Source: an uncultured Planctomycetaceae bacterium
GTDB lineage: Bacteria > Planctomycetota > Planctomycetia > Pirellulales > Pirellulaceae
Assembly (NCBI GenBank): GCA_903863885.1
Contig: CAIPEB010000438.1
Span: 1-64,000, forward strand
Length of the DNA stretch: 64,000 nucleotides
Direction: 5' to 3'
The translations under genes and the position numbers were made by a program. Shown here in pieces: positions 40,969 through 50,335 of the stretch (position 1 is its first letter; each line of letters starts with the position of its first letter). The notes beneath the pieces are model-generated. The model worked only from the letters and a program-made list of their open reading frames with translations, did not search any database and was not told where the DNA came from.

Positions 40969-43900
40969 ATGAGATCTTCATTCGCGTTGAAGTTCTGTGC
41001 CGTCGTGTTTCTCGCGTTGAACGCGACCTTCAGCGCTCGAGCCGTTCCCGCCGAACCGACATTGCAACTGACGGGATTGCGTGCCGAGGCCATGCCCGCC
41101 CCCGCGCCGAATTTCGTGGCGAACTACAGTTTCGAGGACGCATCGCCCGACGGCCGTCCGATCGCTTGGAATTGGGACCATCGCAATACCGATGCGACGA
41201 TGCTGGTGGACGACTCGACTGCACACTCGGGCCGACGCTCGGTGCGCATCACCAACGGCACGCCGTTCGGGCCGCACGTGTTCGGTACGCTCTGGATGAC
41301 CGAGTCGATCAAGTTGAAGCCCGGCACGAAGTACACGCTGAGCTTCTATGCGAAGTCCGCTTCGCCCGGCGCGGCCTGGGTCGGCGGCGGACATCAGTGG
41401 CGAGTGCGGGTCTCGCTGTCCGGCACCGGCGAAACGTGGCAACGATTCGCAACCACGTTCAGCGCGGTGGATGAAGAAAAGGATTTCCGTCTGCAGGTCA
41501 ACACGGACAGCCCGACCGCCGGTTTCTGGATCGACGACCTGAAACTCGAGGAAGGAGAAAAGCCGACGTTCTGCGTCCCGCCGGCTTCCGCCGAGCCGGC
41601 CACACTGGCCGCTTCGCTGCCCCGCGATTACGGCGACGGACCGTGGCAGAGCGAGTTCGAGGTTTTCGTTTCAATGCCGCTGTCCCGCATCGGTGCGACG
41701 GCCGCTCTGTCGCTGCCTGCCGGACCGGTGACGCACCGCGCCGAACTCGACCTGCCTGCGGGCCTGACGCGGCTGATCGTGGCCGGCAGCGCTCGCCAGG
41801 CCAGTCCCGAACCTGTGAACCTTACGCTGACGCTCCAGGATTCCACGGGCAAGCGAGTTGCAGAAAGCCAGACCAGACTCGCATTTCTTTCTGAAGATTT
41901 CGCGAAGGCACGGATTGCAGCGATGAGGCAGCGAGTCGTCGGATTGCAGCAACTGATTGCCCGGTGCACGCAGCGGAAGCTGGATGCCGCCTATCCGCTC
42001 GTGGGCGTCACCGTGCTCGAAAACTTCGTCGACTACGTGGCCGACGATCTCAACCACGGAGAAACCCGTCGAGCCGTCGATCAACTGACGGCGATGGAAC
42101 AGATTGCCGACCGAACCGAACGGCAATTGCGCACGGCACTCGATGGCCAGTCCGCACTGCCGGTCGTTCCCCGCTATGTCACCAGCCCGATCGAAATCGT
42201 CGGACCTTCGTTCATTGCGAGGACCGTGACACCCAATGCTCCGTCGAGCAGCGAACGCCGAGTCTTCTTCACGGGCTACGGACATTTTGGCCAGGTCGTC
42301 AGCGATCTGGAGAAGTTCCACGGATACGGCGTCAACATCATCCAGATCGAACTCGGGCCGCACGCCGTGTTCACAGCCGATGGACAGACGGACGACGGGC
42401 CCGTGCGGAACCTGCGGGCCGTACTCGATCGCGCTGCGCGAGCGAACGTCTCGGTCACGCTGCTCATCAGTCCGCATTACATGCCCGGCTGGATGCTCGA
42501 GAAATACCCGGAAATGCAGAAGAAACGCGAGGGCTTCCTCAAATACTGCCTCCATGCCAAGGAAGGTCAGGATCTCCTGAAACGCTTCATCGAGTTGCTC
42601 ATTCCGGCGATCAAGGACCATCCGGCACTGCACAGCATCTGCCTGAGCAACGAACCGGTCAACGTCGAGGAACCGTGCGATCCGGGTCGAGGGCTATGGC
42701 ATCAATGGCTGAGCGTCCGTCACCGCGACATCGGCACGTTGAATCGCCGGTGGCACACGCAGTACGCGGACTTTGACCATGTGCCCATGCCCAATGCGCT
42801 CGGCGCTCCCGAGCAACTGAGCCGCCAACTGCAATACGATTTCATTCTCTTCAATCAGGAGTTCTTCGCGGGCTGGCATCGCCAGATGGCTGATGCAATT
42901 CATGCGATCGCTCCGCGCCTGCCCGTGCACGCCAAAGCCATGACCTGGACATTCCTGAACGACGGCGATGTGCGGTACGGCGTCGATGCGCAGTTGTTCG
43001 GCGACTTCAGCCAGATCAATGGCAACGATTCGGTGAACTTCTACGACCACGAGGGACGCGAGTGGGCCGAGGGATGGCAGTTGAACGCAATGAGCCACGA
43101 CCTGCAGCGATCGGTGAAGGACGCGCCGGTCTTCAATACCGAAAACCACGTGATCGTCGATCGCGAGACCCGCGCGATCCCGCCGCAGCACATTCGCTCG
43201 GCACTCTGGCAGGCGGCGGTTCACGGCCAAAGCGCGACGACCATCTGGGTCTGGGAACGGACATTCGACGCCAAGGGCGACTTTGCGGGGAGCATCATGC
43301 ATCGGCCGGCCTGTGCCGAAGCAACCGGCCACACGGGACTCGATCTGTTGAGGCTGGCCGATGAAGTGACAGCCTTGCAGACGCTGCCGCCGCAAGTAAC
43401 CGTGCTTCATTCCACCACTTCGCTCTTCTACGAAGCGGGAGACTACACCGACTGCGAAGGCCAGGTATATCGAGCGTTGGCGTTCAGCGGTTTGAAGATC
43501 GGCTTTGCGACCGAACGTCAACTGGCCGCGGGCAAGATGCCTTCAGCTCCCGTGCTGTTCGTGCCTGGAATTCGCCATCTGCCGCGGGCCGCCTCCGAAG
43601 CCTTGCGCCGTTACAGCGGCAAGGTCGTGTGGGTTGGCGGCGACGATTTGCTCGGAAGCGACGAATGGGGTGAAAAAATGCCGAGTGACGCAATCAGGCC
43701 ACCGGACGCACGTGTCGCATTTCAGCGCGGAGCGAAGGATGAAAAACAACTGTGGCGCGACATACTCAAGCAGCTTGCCGCCTGGGGTGTGAACCCTGAC
43801 GTAACGGTTCAAGACGCAAAAGGACAGCCCGTCTGGGGCGTCGAGTGGCTTACCGCGTCGGTCGGCGGACGGCGCGTGGTCAACATGGTCAATTTCCGGC

Positions 43901-44037
43901 GTGAGCCGGTCTCGATCGAACTGCGAAGCAACGGCCGTCCGCTCAGCGGCCGCAACTTGTTCAGCGGTGCGTCCGCATCCGGCGCGATCGTATTGCCATC
44001 GCTCGAACCGATGCTGATCGCGGTCGGGAATCCGTGA
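40969..44037 (+). CDS. GH42-like beta-galactosidase-type enzyme with N-terminal carbohydrate-binding module
   Basis: Start at the ATG at 40969 (AAAGG upstream) in front of a signal peptide (1-26, ending SARAVPA). 1022 residues. Residues about 35-190 form a CBM4/9-like jelly roll (NFVANYSFEDASPDGRPIAW, then GTLWMTESIKLKPGTKYTLS). The TIM barrel has NIIQIELGPHAVFTADGQ, the acid/base E562 (SICLSNEPVN) and a nucleophile candidate E725 (VFNTENHVIV), and the C-terminus a Rossmann-like trimerisation domain (VLFVPGIRHLPRAASEALRR) as in GH42. It should attack beta-galactosides or related beta-glycans. The family is inferred from motif order. It is coupled by a 4-base overlap to a small repeat protein. 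Confidence 0.78.
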   Translation: MRSSFALKFCAVVFLALNATFSARAVPAEPTLQLTGLRAEAMPAPAPNFVANYSFEDASPDGRPIAWNWDHRNTDATMLVDDSTAHSGRRSVRITNGTPFGPHVFGTLWMTESIKLKPGTKYTLSFYAKSASPGAAWVGGGHQWRVRVSLSGTGETWQRFATTFSAVDEEKDFRLQVNTDSPTAGFWIDDLKLEEGEKPTFCVPPASAEPATLAASLPRDYGDGPWQSEFEVFVSMPLSRIGATAALSLPAGPVTHRAELDLPAGLTRLIVAGSARQASPEPVNLTLTLQDSTGKRVAESQTRLAFLSEDFAKARIAAMRQRVVGLQQLIARCTQRKLDAAYPLVGVTVLENFVDYVADDLNHGETRRAVDQLTAMEQIADRTERQLRTALDGQSALPVVPRYVTSPIEIVGPSFIARTVTPNAPSSSERRVFFTGYGHFGQVVSDLEKFHGYGVNIIQIELGPHAVFTADGQTDDGPVRNLRAVLDRAARANVSVTLLISPHYMPGWMLEKYPEMQKKREGFLKYCLHAKEGQDLLKRFIELLIPAIKDHPALHSICLSNEPVNVEEPCDPGRGLWHQWLSVRHRDIGTLNRRWHTQYADFDHVPMPNALGAPEQLSRQLQYDFILFNQEFFAGWHRQMADAIHAIAPRLPVHAKAMTWTFLNDGDVRYGVDAQLFGDFSQINGNDSVNFYDHEGREWAEGWQLNAMSHDLQRSVKDAPVFNTENHVIVDRETRAIPPQHIRSALWQAAVHGQSATTIWVWERTFDAKGDFAGSIMHRPACAEATGHTGLDLLRLADEVTALQTLPPQVTVLHSTTSLFYEAGDYTDCEGQVYRALAFSGLKIGFATERQLAAGKMPSAPVLFVPGIRHLPRAASEALRRYSGKVVWVGGDDLLGSDEWGEKMPSDAIRPPDARVAFQRGAKDEKQLWRDILKQLAAWGVNPDVTVQDAKGQPVWGVEWLTASVGGRRVVNMVNFRREPVSIELRSNGRPLSGRNLFSGASASGAIVLPSLEPMLIAVGNP

Positions 44038-44324
44038 CAGACTCGCTTGTGCTGGGCATCATTTCGGCGAACAAGAGCGACCCCGCGTCGATCTCCAACG
44101 AAATCGGCCAGTACGGCAGTCCCGTCGGTCGGTTCTCGATTTTCAACGAGTCGGGCCAATACGGCGGCGAATCGGGGCGATTCTCGCCTTTCAATAAGAC
44201 CTGTCTCGTTCCGCCAAAGGTCTTTGTTGACGGTAAGTTACTCTGCTATCTCACGACAAATCCGGCCAAAACACCTCGCATCGATCCTCGCGCCCTCAAG
44301 ACATGGCTGGCTGCAAAGCGGTGA
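44034..44324 (+). CDS. Small YG-repeat protein coupled to the GH42-like gene
   Basis: A 96-residue protein starting at a GTG that overlaps the previous stop by four bases. It has three 16-residue repeats: SISNEIGQYGSPVGRF, SIFNESGQYGGESGRF and SPFNKTCLVPPKVF-like, followed by FVDGKLLCYLTTNPAKTPRI. I recall a widespread uncharacterised family with the pattern N-x-YG-x-YG-S and a DG-x-YL-x-N ending, often small and stand-alone. Function unknown. Its strict coupling to a secreted glycosidase suggests a role in that pathway, though no signal peptide is visible. Confidence 0.75.
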   Translation: MTDSLVLGIISANKSDPASISNEIGQYGSPVGRFSIFNESGQYGGESGRFSPFNKTCLVPPKVFVDGKLLCYLTTNPAKTPRIDPRALKTWLAAKR

Positions 44325-44400
44325 GAGAGTGAACAGTCTGAAGTCCGGAGCCTGCGAGCTGCGGGTCGTTCGCTGGTTCGACGGGCGTTGCCTGTTTTCT

Positions 44401-44436
44401 TCATCCGCGGTTGTCCGTGCCCATCCGTGGCCTCTT
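44401..44436 (-). repeat. CACGGAT dispersed repeat, copy 7
   Basis: TCATCCGCGGTTGTCCGTGCCCATCCGTGGCCTCTT on the plus strand, close to copy 1 in sequence. It lies in the 213-base gap before the DUF362 gene. Confidence 0.65.
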
Positions 44437-44537
44437 CCCTCCGGACTCCGGACTACGATCTCCGTTGAGCCGCGGGAGAGAAAAGACTACGATCGCGCTT
44501 GTGATCGTTGTTCTTTTTCCTGCAAAGGACCCACGCC

Positions 44538-45470
44538 ATGAACAACATGAACCGCAGAGATTTTATCGTCGGATCGGCAGCCGGTGCTGTGGCACTGTCC
44601 GCTTCCAGCCTGCTGCGGGGTGCCGCGGCGGCGGAAACTCCGGCCATGACCATTGCCAAGTGGAGCGGAGCAAAGGAACTTGATGCGGCCCAGATGAAAC
44701 AGGCCGCGGTCAAGTTGACGGAAAAAGCCATCGAAGGCATCGGTGGCTTGAAGCGTTTTGTCAGCCAGGGTTCGGTCGTGTGGGTCAAGCCGAATATCGG
44801 CTGGGACCGCGCGCCCGAACTGGCCGGCAACACGAACCCGGACGTCGTCGAGACGATTGTGCGACTTTGCTTCGAGGCCGGAGCCAAGACCGTAAAGGTC
44901 GGCGACAATCCGTGTGACCTCGCCGCCAAGAGTTACGTGTCCAGCGGGATTTCCGATGCGGCGAAGCGGGTCGGGGCACAAGTCGTGTTTCTCGACAAAA
45001 CCCGCGCCAAGGAAGTGGCCATCAAGGGGGAACGCGTCAAGAGCATTCCGATTTTTCCTGAGATGATCGAATGCGACCTGATGATCAACGTGCCGGTCAT
45101 CAAGCACCATGCGTTGGCCACCGCCACGATGTGCATGAAGAACTACATGGGAGTGATCGAGAAGCGCAACACGTTTCACCAGGACATTGCCACGTGCATT
45201 ACGGACCTGACGCGTTTCCTTAAGCCTCGTATCTGCCTGCTTGATGCAGTGCGCATTCTCACGAACCACGGGCCGCGCGGCGGGGATCCCAAGGACGTCG
45301 CAGTGAAATTGGCTGTGGCGGCTTCCACGGACATTGTCGCGTTGGATGCCTGGGGCGCCGAAGTGCTCGGCAAGTCCGTGAACGACATTCCCTCGATTGC
45401 CAAGGGCGTCGAGTACGGACTGGGCCGCAGCGACTATCGCGCGATCGCCAGGGAGATCGCGGTGACATGA
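44538..45470 (+). CDS. DUF362 protein with Tat signal
   Basis: Start at the ATG at 44538 (AAAGGA upstream), giving 310 residues with a twin-arginine signal (MNRRDFIVGSAAGAVALSAS), so the folded protein is exported, probably with a cofactor. The body has KPNIGWDRAPELAGNTNPDV, AKTVKVGDNPCD and INVPVIKHHALATATMCMKN followed by YMGV, the DUF362 signature. Some members carry iron-sulfur centres; here only a few cysteines are present, so the centre may come from the partner. The next gene, a polyferredoxin, overlaps by four bases, indicating a two-protein redox system. Confidence 0.88.
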   Translation: MNNMNRRDFIVGSAAGAVALSASSLLRGAAAAETPAMTIAKWSGAKELDAAQMKQAAVKLTEKAIEGIGGLKRFVSQGSVVWVKPNIGWDRAPELAGNTNPDVVETIVRLCFEAGAKTVKVGDNPCDLAAKSYVSSGISDAAKRVGAQVVFLDKTRAKEVAIKGERVKSIPIFPEMIECDLMINVPVIKHHALATATMCMKNYMGVIEKRNTFHQDIATCITDLTRFLKPRICLLDAVRILTNHGPRGGDPKDVAVKLAVAASTDIVALDAWGAEVLGKSVNDIPSIAKGVEYGLGRSDYRAIAREIAVT

Positions 45471-47146
45471 CTCGCCCTCGCGCGATCTGGAGCATCGCGA
45501 CCACGCGGCGCCTCGTCCAACTCATCGTTCTGGCCACCTTCGTCGCTTTGGTGCTCGGAACACGCTGGGATGCGACAACGCCGTCGAGAGCGGAGCGACT
45601 GCGGACTTTCTTCGCGGTCGATCCGCTCGTGTTGGTGACAACCCTGCTGGCCGCGCACAGCGTACCGAAGATTCTGTTCTGGTCGCTGGCAACGCTCGGC
45701 GTGACCTGCCTGCTGGGACGAGTGTTCTGCGGATGGTTCTGTCCGCTGGGCACTTGCCACGCCATGGCCAGCCGGTTGCTGCGTCCCGGAATCCGGCAGC
45801 GCAAGCAATGGGGAAGATGGGATTCCTGGCAGGGCCTGAAATACTATGTGCTGTTCGCGTTCCTGCTGGCTGCCGCGTTCGGGATGCGCTGGATCGTGAT
45901 TCTGGATCCGATCGTCCTGCTGACTCGCACCACGGCAACGGCCTTGTATCCGGCGACTTACTGGGCTTTGAAAGAGACTCGTAATTCGGTCTATCGCAAC
46001 GATCCGGGCATCGGCCCGGCGCGATTGGCAAAAGTCACTGATCCCACGTTCGACTGGCTGAATCGAAACGTATTCGGCGCGGAGGGAATGCCGGACCCGG
46101 TCTACCTCGGCGGCGGCCTGGTCCTGGGGCTGTTCGCGTTGACGTTAGCCTTGAACGCATGGCGTCCGAGATTCTGGTGTCGATACGTGTGCCCGACCGG
46201 CGCACTGCTGGGACTGTTCTCGTGGCGTCCTCTGCTGCGACGTTCGGTGCTGAGCGAGAACTGCAATCATTGCGATCTGTGCGGCATGCACTGCCACGGC
46301 GCTGCGGCAATTGAACCGGGCGGCGCATGGAAGCCCATGGAGTGCTTTGTCTGCGTGGACTGTCGCGAGTCATGTCCGCGCGGCGGTCTCCGTTTCAAGT
46401 TCGCTCTCCCAATGCTCAAGGATCCGGAATTGGCTGCCGTGGACTTCTCCAAACGCGGCATGCTGTTATCAACCGCCGGCGGAATCGCGATGCTCGGAGC
46501 GATGCGGATTCATCCTCAGAGCCGCGGGCGACAGTACGCTCCGCAACTGGTGCGTCCGCCCGGATCGCGTGCCGAGCCTGAGTTCCTTGCGCGCTGCCTT
46601 GCGTGCGGACTGTGCATGAAAGCCTGTCCCACCGGCGGGCTGCAACCCAGTTGGAGCGAAGCGGGGCTCGAAGGTCTCTGGACTCCGGTGCTCAAACCGC
46701 AGATCGGCCAGTGCGATTACGATTGCGGCGCCGGAAATCTATGCGGTCGCGTCTGTCCCACGCAGGCGATCGTGCGACTGACGCTTGAAGAAAAACACGC
46801 CACGAAGATCGGCCTTGCCTCTTTCGATGTGACGCGGTGCATACCGTACGCGTATGGCCGCAACTGCATGGTATGCGAGGAACATTGCCCCGTTCCCGAT
46901 AAAGCCATCTTTTACATCGAAGTCGAAATCACCGATCGCACGGGAGGCAAAACAAAGATCAAGCAGCCGCACGTCGATCCCGAGAAGTGCATCGGCTGCG
47001 GCTTCTGCGAAAAGGTCTGCCCGTTCAAGGATCGCCCCGCAATTCGCGTCACCAGCGCGAACGAAAGCCGCCATCCCGCCGACCCGTCGCTGCGTCCCGA
47101 AGGCAACCAGCCGATCCTGCCGGGCGAGGCGGCTCCGTACGGGTGA
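45467..47146 (+). CDS. Membrane polyferredoxin (NapH/NosR/MauN-like 4Fe-4S protein)
   Basis: A 559-residue membrane protein overlapping the DUF362 gene (ATGA). Membrane segments lie near 15-35, 50-85, 125-150 and 215-235. Two CxxxCP motifs (FCGWFCPLGTC; CRYVCPTGALLG) are typical of NapH/NosR/CcoG-type electron-transfer proteins. Then come clustered ferredoxin motifs: CNHCDLCGMHC, CFVCVDCRESCP, CLACGLCMKACP, CDYDCGAGNLCGRVCP, CMVCEEHCP and CIGCGFCEKVCP, enough for perhaps six 4Fe-4S clusters. It probably carries electrons between the quinol pool and the exported DUF362 protein. The ferredoxin-rich segment also includes residues 330-350 (SKRGMLLSTAGGIAMLGAMR), which resemble a second Tat-like signal. 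Confidence 0.9.
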   Translation: MTRPRAIWSIATTRRLVQLIVLATFVALVLGTRWDATTPSRAERLRTFFAVDPLVLVTTLLAAHSVPKILFWSLATLGVTCLLGRVFCGWFCPLGTCHAMASRLLRPGIRQRKQWGRWDSWQGLKYYVLFAFLLAAAFGMRWIVILDPIVLLTRTTATALYPATYWALKETRNSVYRNDPGIGPARLAKVTDPTFDWLNRNVFGAEGMPDPVYLGGGLVLGLFALTLALNAWRPRFWCRYVCPTGALLGLFSWRPLLRRSVLSENCNHCDLCGMHCHGAAAIEPGGAWKPMECFVCVDCRESCPRGGLRFKFALPMLKDPELAAVDFSKRGMLLSTAGGIAMLGAMRIHPQSRGRQYAPQLVRPPGSRAEPEFLARCLACGLCMKACPTGGLQPSWSEAGLEGLWTPVLKPQIGQCDYDCGAGNLCGRVCPTQAIVRLTLEEKHATKIGLASFDVTRCIPYAYGRNCMVCEEHCPVPDKAIFYIEVEITDRTGGKTKIKQPHVDPEKCIGCGFCEKVCPFKDRPAIRVTSANESRHPADPSLRPEGNQPILPGEAAPYG

Positions 47147-47155
47147 ATTCCGCGA

Positions 47156-47191
47156 AGAGGCCACGGACGGGCACGGATTCTCACGGATGAA
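47156..47191 (+). repeat. CACGGAT dispersed repeat, copy 8
   Basis: AGAGGCCACGGACGGGCACGGATTCTCACGGATGAA, in the 78-base gap after the polyferredoxin gene. A downstream stretch ATGCCACAAAGATCGG also resembles bases in the end of that gene (near 46800). Confidence 0.65.
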
Positions 47192-47224
47192 AGAAAGACA
47201 TGCCACAAAGATCGGCATCATATC

Positions 47225-48445
47225 ATGACCTCACGGAACGACAGTCGCTCGCATCAACTGCATCAACGTCGCGGGTTCCTTGCCGCATGTGCTGCATGCG
47301 CGGCAACATCGTTCGCAGGACGCGAGCCGCGCGCAAATGCCGCGGCCGACAACGAGCCAACTCCGCCGGCGCAGCGAAAAGTCCCGGTCATCGATTGCAC
47401 CGACCTTTATCATCCGCATCAGGATGTGGGCGATAATTTCGACATCGTCGCGGCCTACGCATTGCCTCAAGTCGACTTGCGCGCGGTCGTGCTCGATATC
47501 ACGCAGGGGTTTCGCGATGCACACGGCCAGCATCCTGACCCGAAGTATCGCGATCCGGTCGGCCCCCGCGACCCGGGCTATGTCCCCGTCGCCCAGTTGA
47601 ACTACATCTTCAACCGTGGCGTACCGTGTGCGTGCAGTCCGTTCACCGCCATGAAATCGCCGACCGACAAAATGCTGGACGCGCCCGGGTTCCAGCAGGC
47701 AGGCATTGAGCTGCTGCTCTCGACGCTCGAGTCCGCCGAAACGCCGGTTGATGTGCTTTCGTTCGGCTCAGCGAGGACGATCGCCGTGGCCTATAACCGG
47801 CAGCCTGAACTGATGCGTGCCAAGGTGCATCGCATTCACCTGTGTGCCGGAGCGTCCTCGGCTGAATACCTCGAGTGGAACGTGGCTCTCGACGTCCATG
47901 CTCACGTGCGAGTTCTCCGAAGCGATCTACCTGTGGCGATTTATCCCTGCGCCACGAAAGACGGACCTTTTGCCTACGGGCCGAACAACTGCTTCTGGAA
48001 GCTGCCCGACCTGAAGTTCATCGCCCGGATGTCGCCCAAGTTACAGGCGTACATGGCTTACGCGTTCACCCGGATGACGCGGAGTGATTTCCTGCGAATG
48101 CTCGACGAGCCTCCGCCCGACGCCGCGATTCGCGAGATCGCGGGCCGGCCGCACAATGTCTGGGAAACGGGCGTATGGGCTCAAGTCGCCAATCTGCGAA
48201 TCGTCCGTCGCGCCGATGGCGTGCATCGACTGGTGGCAGCCGATCAGGTGCGGCCCGACGATAAAGTCCTGCCCAACGAACTGCGCCCCTGCAAGCTCGA
48301 CGTTCGCGATGACGGCCTGTTCAGTTTCCAACACACCGACCGGCCCACGAACTTCCTGATGTACGACCGCGGCGACCCCATGGAGAACGAGCGGGCGATG
48401 CGCGAGGCACTGCCGGAATTGTATGCGGGTTTTCGCGCGGCTTAG
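47225..48445 (+). CDS. Secreted nucleoside-hydrolase-like protein
   Basis: A 406-residue protein with a twin-arginine-like leader (HQRRGFLAACAACAATSFAG). The mature part starts VIDCTDLYHPHQDVGDNFDI, placing an Asp cluster where inosine-uridine nucleoside hydrolases have D-x-D-x-x-x-D-D, but the usual DTDPGxDDA is here DVGDNFD. Later pieces VDVLSFGSARTIAVAYN, RIHLCAGASS and VRVLRSDLPVAIYPC follow the family strand order. It may hydrolyse an N-glycosidic or O-glycosidic bond, or have lost calcium binding. Identification is moderate. Confidence 0.65.
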   Translation: MTSRNDSRSHQLHQRRGFLAACAACAATSFAGREPRANAAADNEPTPPAQRKVPVIDCTDLYHPHQDVGDNFDIVAAYALPQVDLRAVVLDITQGFRDAHGQHPDPKYRDPVGPRDPGYVPVAQLNYIFNRGVPCACSPFTAMKSPTDKMLDAPGFQQAGIELLLSTLESAETPVDVLSFGSARTIAVAYNRQPELMRAKVHRIHLCAGASSAEYLEWNVALDVHAHVRVLRSDLPVAIYPCATKDGPFAYGPNNCFWKLPDLKFIARMSPKLQAYMAYAFTRMTRSDFLRMLDEPPPDAAIREIAGRPHNVWETGVWAQVANLRIVRRADGVHRLVAADQVRPDDKVLPNELRPCKLDVRDDGLFSFQHTDRPTNFLMYDRGDPMENERAMREALPELYAGFRAA

Positions 48446-48447
48446 GG

Positions 48448-48484
48448 AGAAGCCAAGGATAAACGCGGATCATCACGGATAAGG
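48448..48484 (+). repeat. CACGGAT dispersed repeat, copy 9
   Basis: AGAAGCCAAGGATAAACGCGGATCATCACGGATAAGG, followed by CTCAACGCCGACTC as after copy 5. A more diverged copy in the 102-base gap between convergent genes. Confidence 0.55.
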
Positions 48485-48547
48485 CCGTGCCTCAACGCCG
48501 ACTCTCTGGTGTGCCCGCGCTCGCCGACACAGCGAGTTTGACACGCC

Positions 48548-50335
48548 CTACAAAGTTGATTTCTTGAACAGAGCGAAGAACGTGAGCGGGTCGAGCACCT
48601 CGATGTTCAGTTCGGGGTGCTTCTTGTTCAATGCGGCGAGGGTAGCTTCGATCTGCGTCGGGTTCACCCACACGATGCGGAAGAAATAGAAGCCCGGCAT
48701 CTTGTTACCGCGATCCTTGATCGCATTGGCCATCATGTCAGCCGTTTGTTCGGCTCCCGCGAAATTGCAGGCGTTGTTGATCAACTCCGTGACCGGCATT
48801 CCGTCCCATACCTGCGGCTTGGGTGTCACGCCGCCTTTGCCGTGCAGGTCCATTACGATCGTCGCAAACCCGTCCGGCGAGAATTGCTTGAACGCGTCCT
48901 TTACTTCAGCCGTGGGCTGATCCCAATCCAGCACCATCGGGGCCATGGTCATGCCCGCTTCACGAAAGAAACGCAGGTTGTGCTGCACAAACAGCGGCAT
49001 GTACTCCTTGCGGACCCGATTCGGATTCATGTAGCCGGCGGCGCTGGCATCGGCCGTAAACGTGTCGGCCGGAGTCGCCGTGCTGTACAGATACGAGATC
49101 ACATCCGGGTACGTTTCGAGCAGATTCGGGTTGATTCCCCAAGCCAGCGGAATCGTGCCGCGTTTCGCATCGTGCCAGTGATTGGGCAGGAACTCGTACA
49201 GCGGCGTCGCCGAATCGTAATCGGCCATGAGAATGCAAACGTACGATTTCTTTTCCAGCGGAAGCGACTTCGCAGCGCGAACCTGTTTCAGCGGCCGGCG
49301 AGGCGCCTGGCTGTGTAGAGACTGGTTATAGCAATCGCTCGCCACCGTGTTCTGGTAACAGTTGTACGGCGAGATCAGCCAGACCGTTTCCCATTCGGTC
49401 GGAACGGGATCATGGGCGCTGTTGTGGTCCGGCATGTTGGAGTACTTGGAAAAAGCGAAAAAGCCCGTCAATTCCGTCATATGCCTGCCCGCGGATTGGC
49501 GCAGCGTTTCCTCGAGAATCATGTGGTACGTCTCGAGATCGAGTCCGAGCTTCTGAGTCGCGTCGTCCTGCGGCTTCTCGTCTCCCCACGGTGAAAGATC
49601 AAACACGAAAGCGCGGTTCTTCACCGCCCAATCGCGAGTGATGACATATCCCAGATCGACTCGCGCCCGCGCAGCGAACGAATCTTCGAACAGGCAGAGC
49701 TGTTTCGATGAACATTGACCTTTCGCCAGGTACTCGCGTATCGCCCACCGATACGCGTCGTTCTTTCGACTGCCGGTTTCGGCTCCGGTAAACAACCCCC
49801 GCAGGTCCTTGATAATCGGCAATTGCCAGGCTGCGACGTAACGCTCGGCAAGTTGCGGACTGAGAACCACCGCGTCCTGCACCCCGGCGATCGTTGTGGC
49901 CACATTCACGCTGGCCGGCACATCCGGATCCCAGATCACGACTCCTTTGACTCGACCGCCGGCTAATTTCACCAGCGCATTAATATCCGCCAGCCGCACC
50001 TGTTCGCGTCCCTGCAGCCAGCGGCCTTCCTTTGCAAACAGATCAAGCCAGTATTGCGGGCGATTGTTCTTCGTCGACAGCACGTAGACTTCGGGCGACT
50101 CGCGATTGATGATCCCCTGCAATGAGGCCACGGCCATCGCCTCGTCGTAGCCGGCCGCCGATCCCTCCGGATTCATCGTGTAGATGTGCAGCGGCGGAGC
50201 TTTCTTCGCTCCTTCCGTTCCCGGAGATTCGGGACCCGCCGGTTGTGCTGCCGACAAGCCTCCCGCGAACAACAACCCGGCCCCAAACAGTGCAAGAAAC
50301 GGCTTCCGGCAGACTACATTCGCGAATAACTTCAT
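48548..50335 (-). CDS. GxGYxYP-family putative glycoside hydrolase
   Basis: A 595-residue protein with a signal peptide (about 1-30, FLALFGAGLLFAGGLSAAQ). The N-terminal region ASLQGIINRESPEVYVLSTK and the middle CILMADYDSATPLYEFLPNH, GTIPLAWGINPNLLETYPDV and DASAAGYMNPNRV (the box equivalent to GxGYxYP) match PF14323/PF16216 proteins, which are found mostly in Planctomycetes and Bacteroidetes and are predicted glycoside hydrolases. Its start overlaps the preceding GH5-like gene by four bases. Catalytic residues cannot be fixed. It probably degrades a shared substrate with the GH5-like protein. Confidence 0.85.
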   Translation of the reverse strand: MKLFANVVCRKPFLALFGAGLLFAGGLSAAQPAGPESPGTEGAKKAPPLHIYTMNPEGSAAGYDEAMAVASLQGIINRESPEVYVLSTKNNRPQYWLDLFAKEGRWLQGREQVRLADINALVKLAGGRVKGVVIWDPDVPASVNVATTIAGVQDAVVLSPQLAERYVAAWQLPIIKDLRGLFTGAETGSRKNDAYRWAIREYLAKGQCSSKQLCLFEDSFAARARVDLGYVITRDWAVKNRAFVFDLSPWGDEKPQDDATQKLGLDLETYHMILEETLRQSAGRHMTELTGFFAFSKYSNMPDHNSAHDPVPTEWETVWLISPYNCYQNTVASDCYNQSLHSQAPRRPLKQVRAAKSLPLEKKSYVCILMADYDSATPLYEFLPNHWHDAKRGTIPLAWGINPNLLETYPDVISYLYSTATPADTFTADASAAGYMNPNRVRKEYMPLFVQHNLRFFREAGMTMAPMVLDWDQPTAEVKDAFKQFSPDGFATIVMDLHGKGGVTPKPQVWDGMPVTELINNACNFAGAEQTADMMANAIKDRGNKMPGFYFFRIVWVNPTQIEATLAALNKKHPELNIEVLDPLTFFALFKKSTL

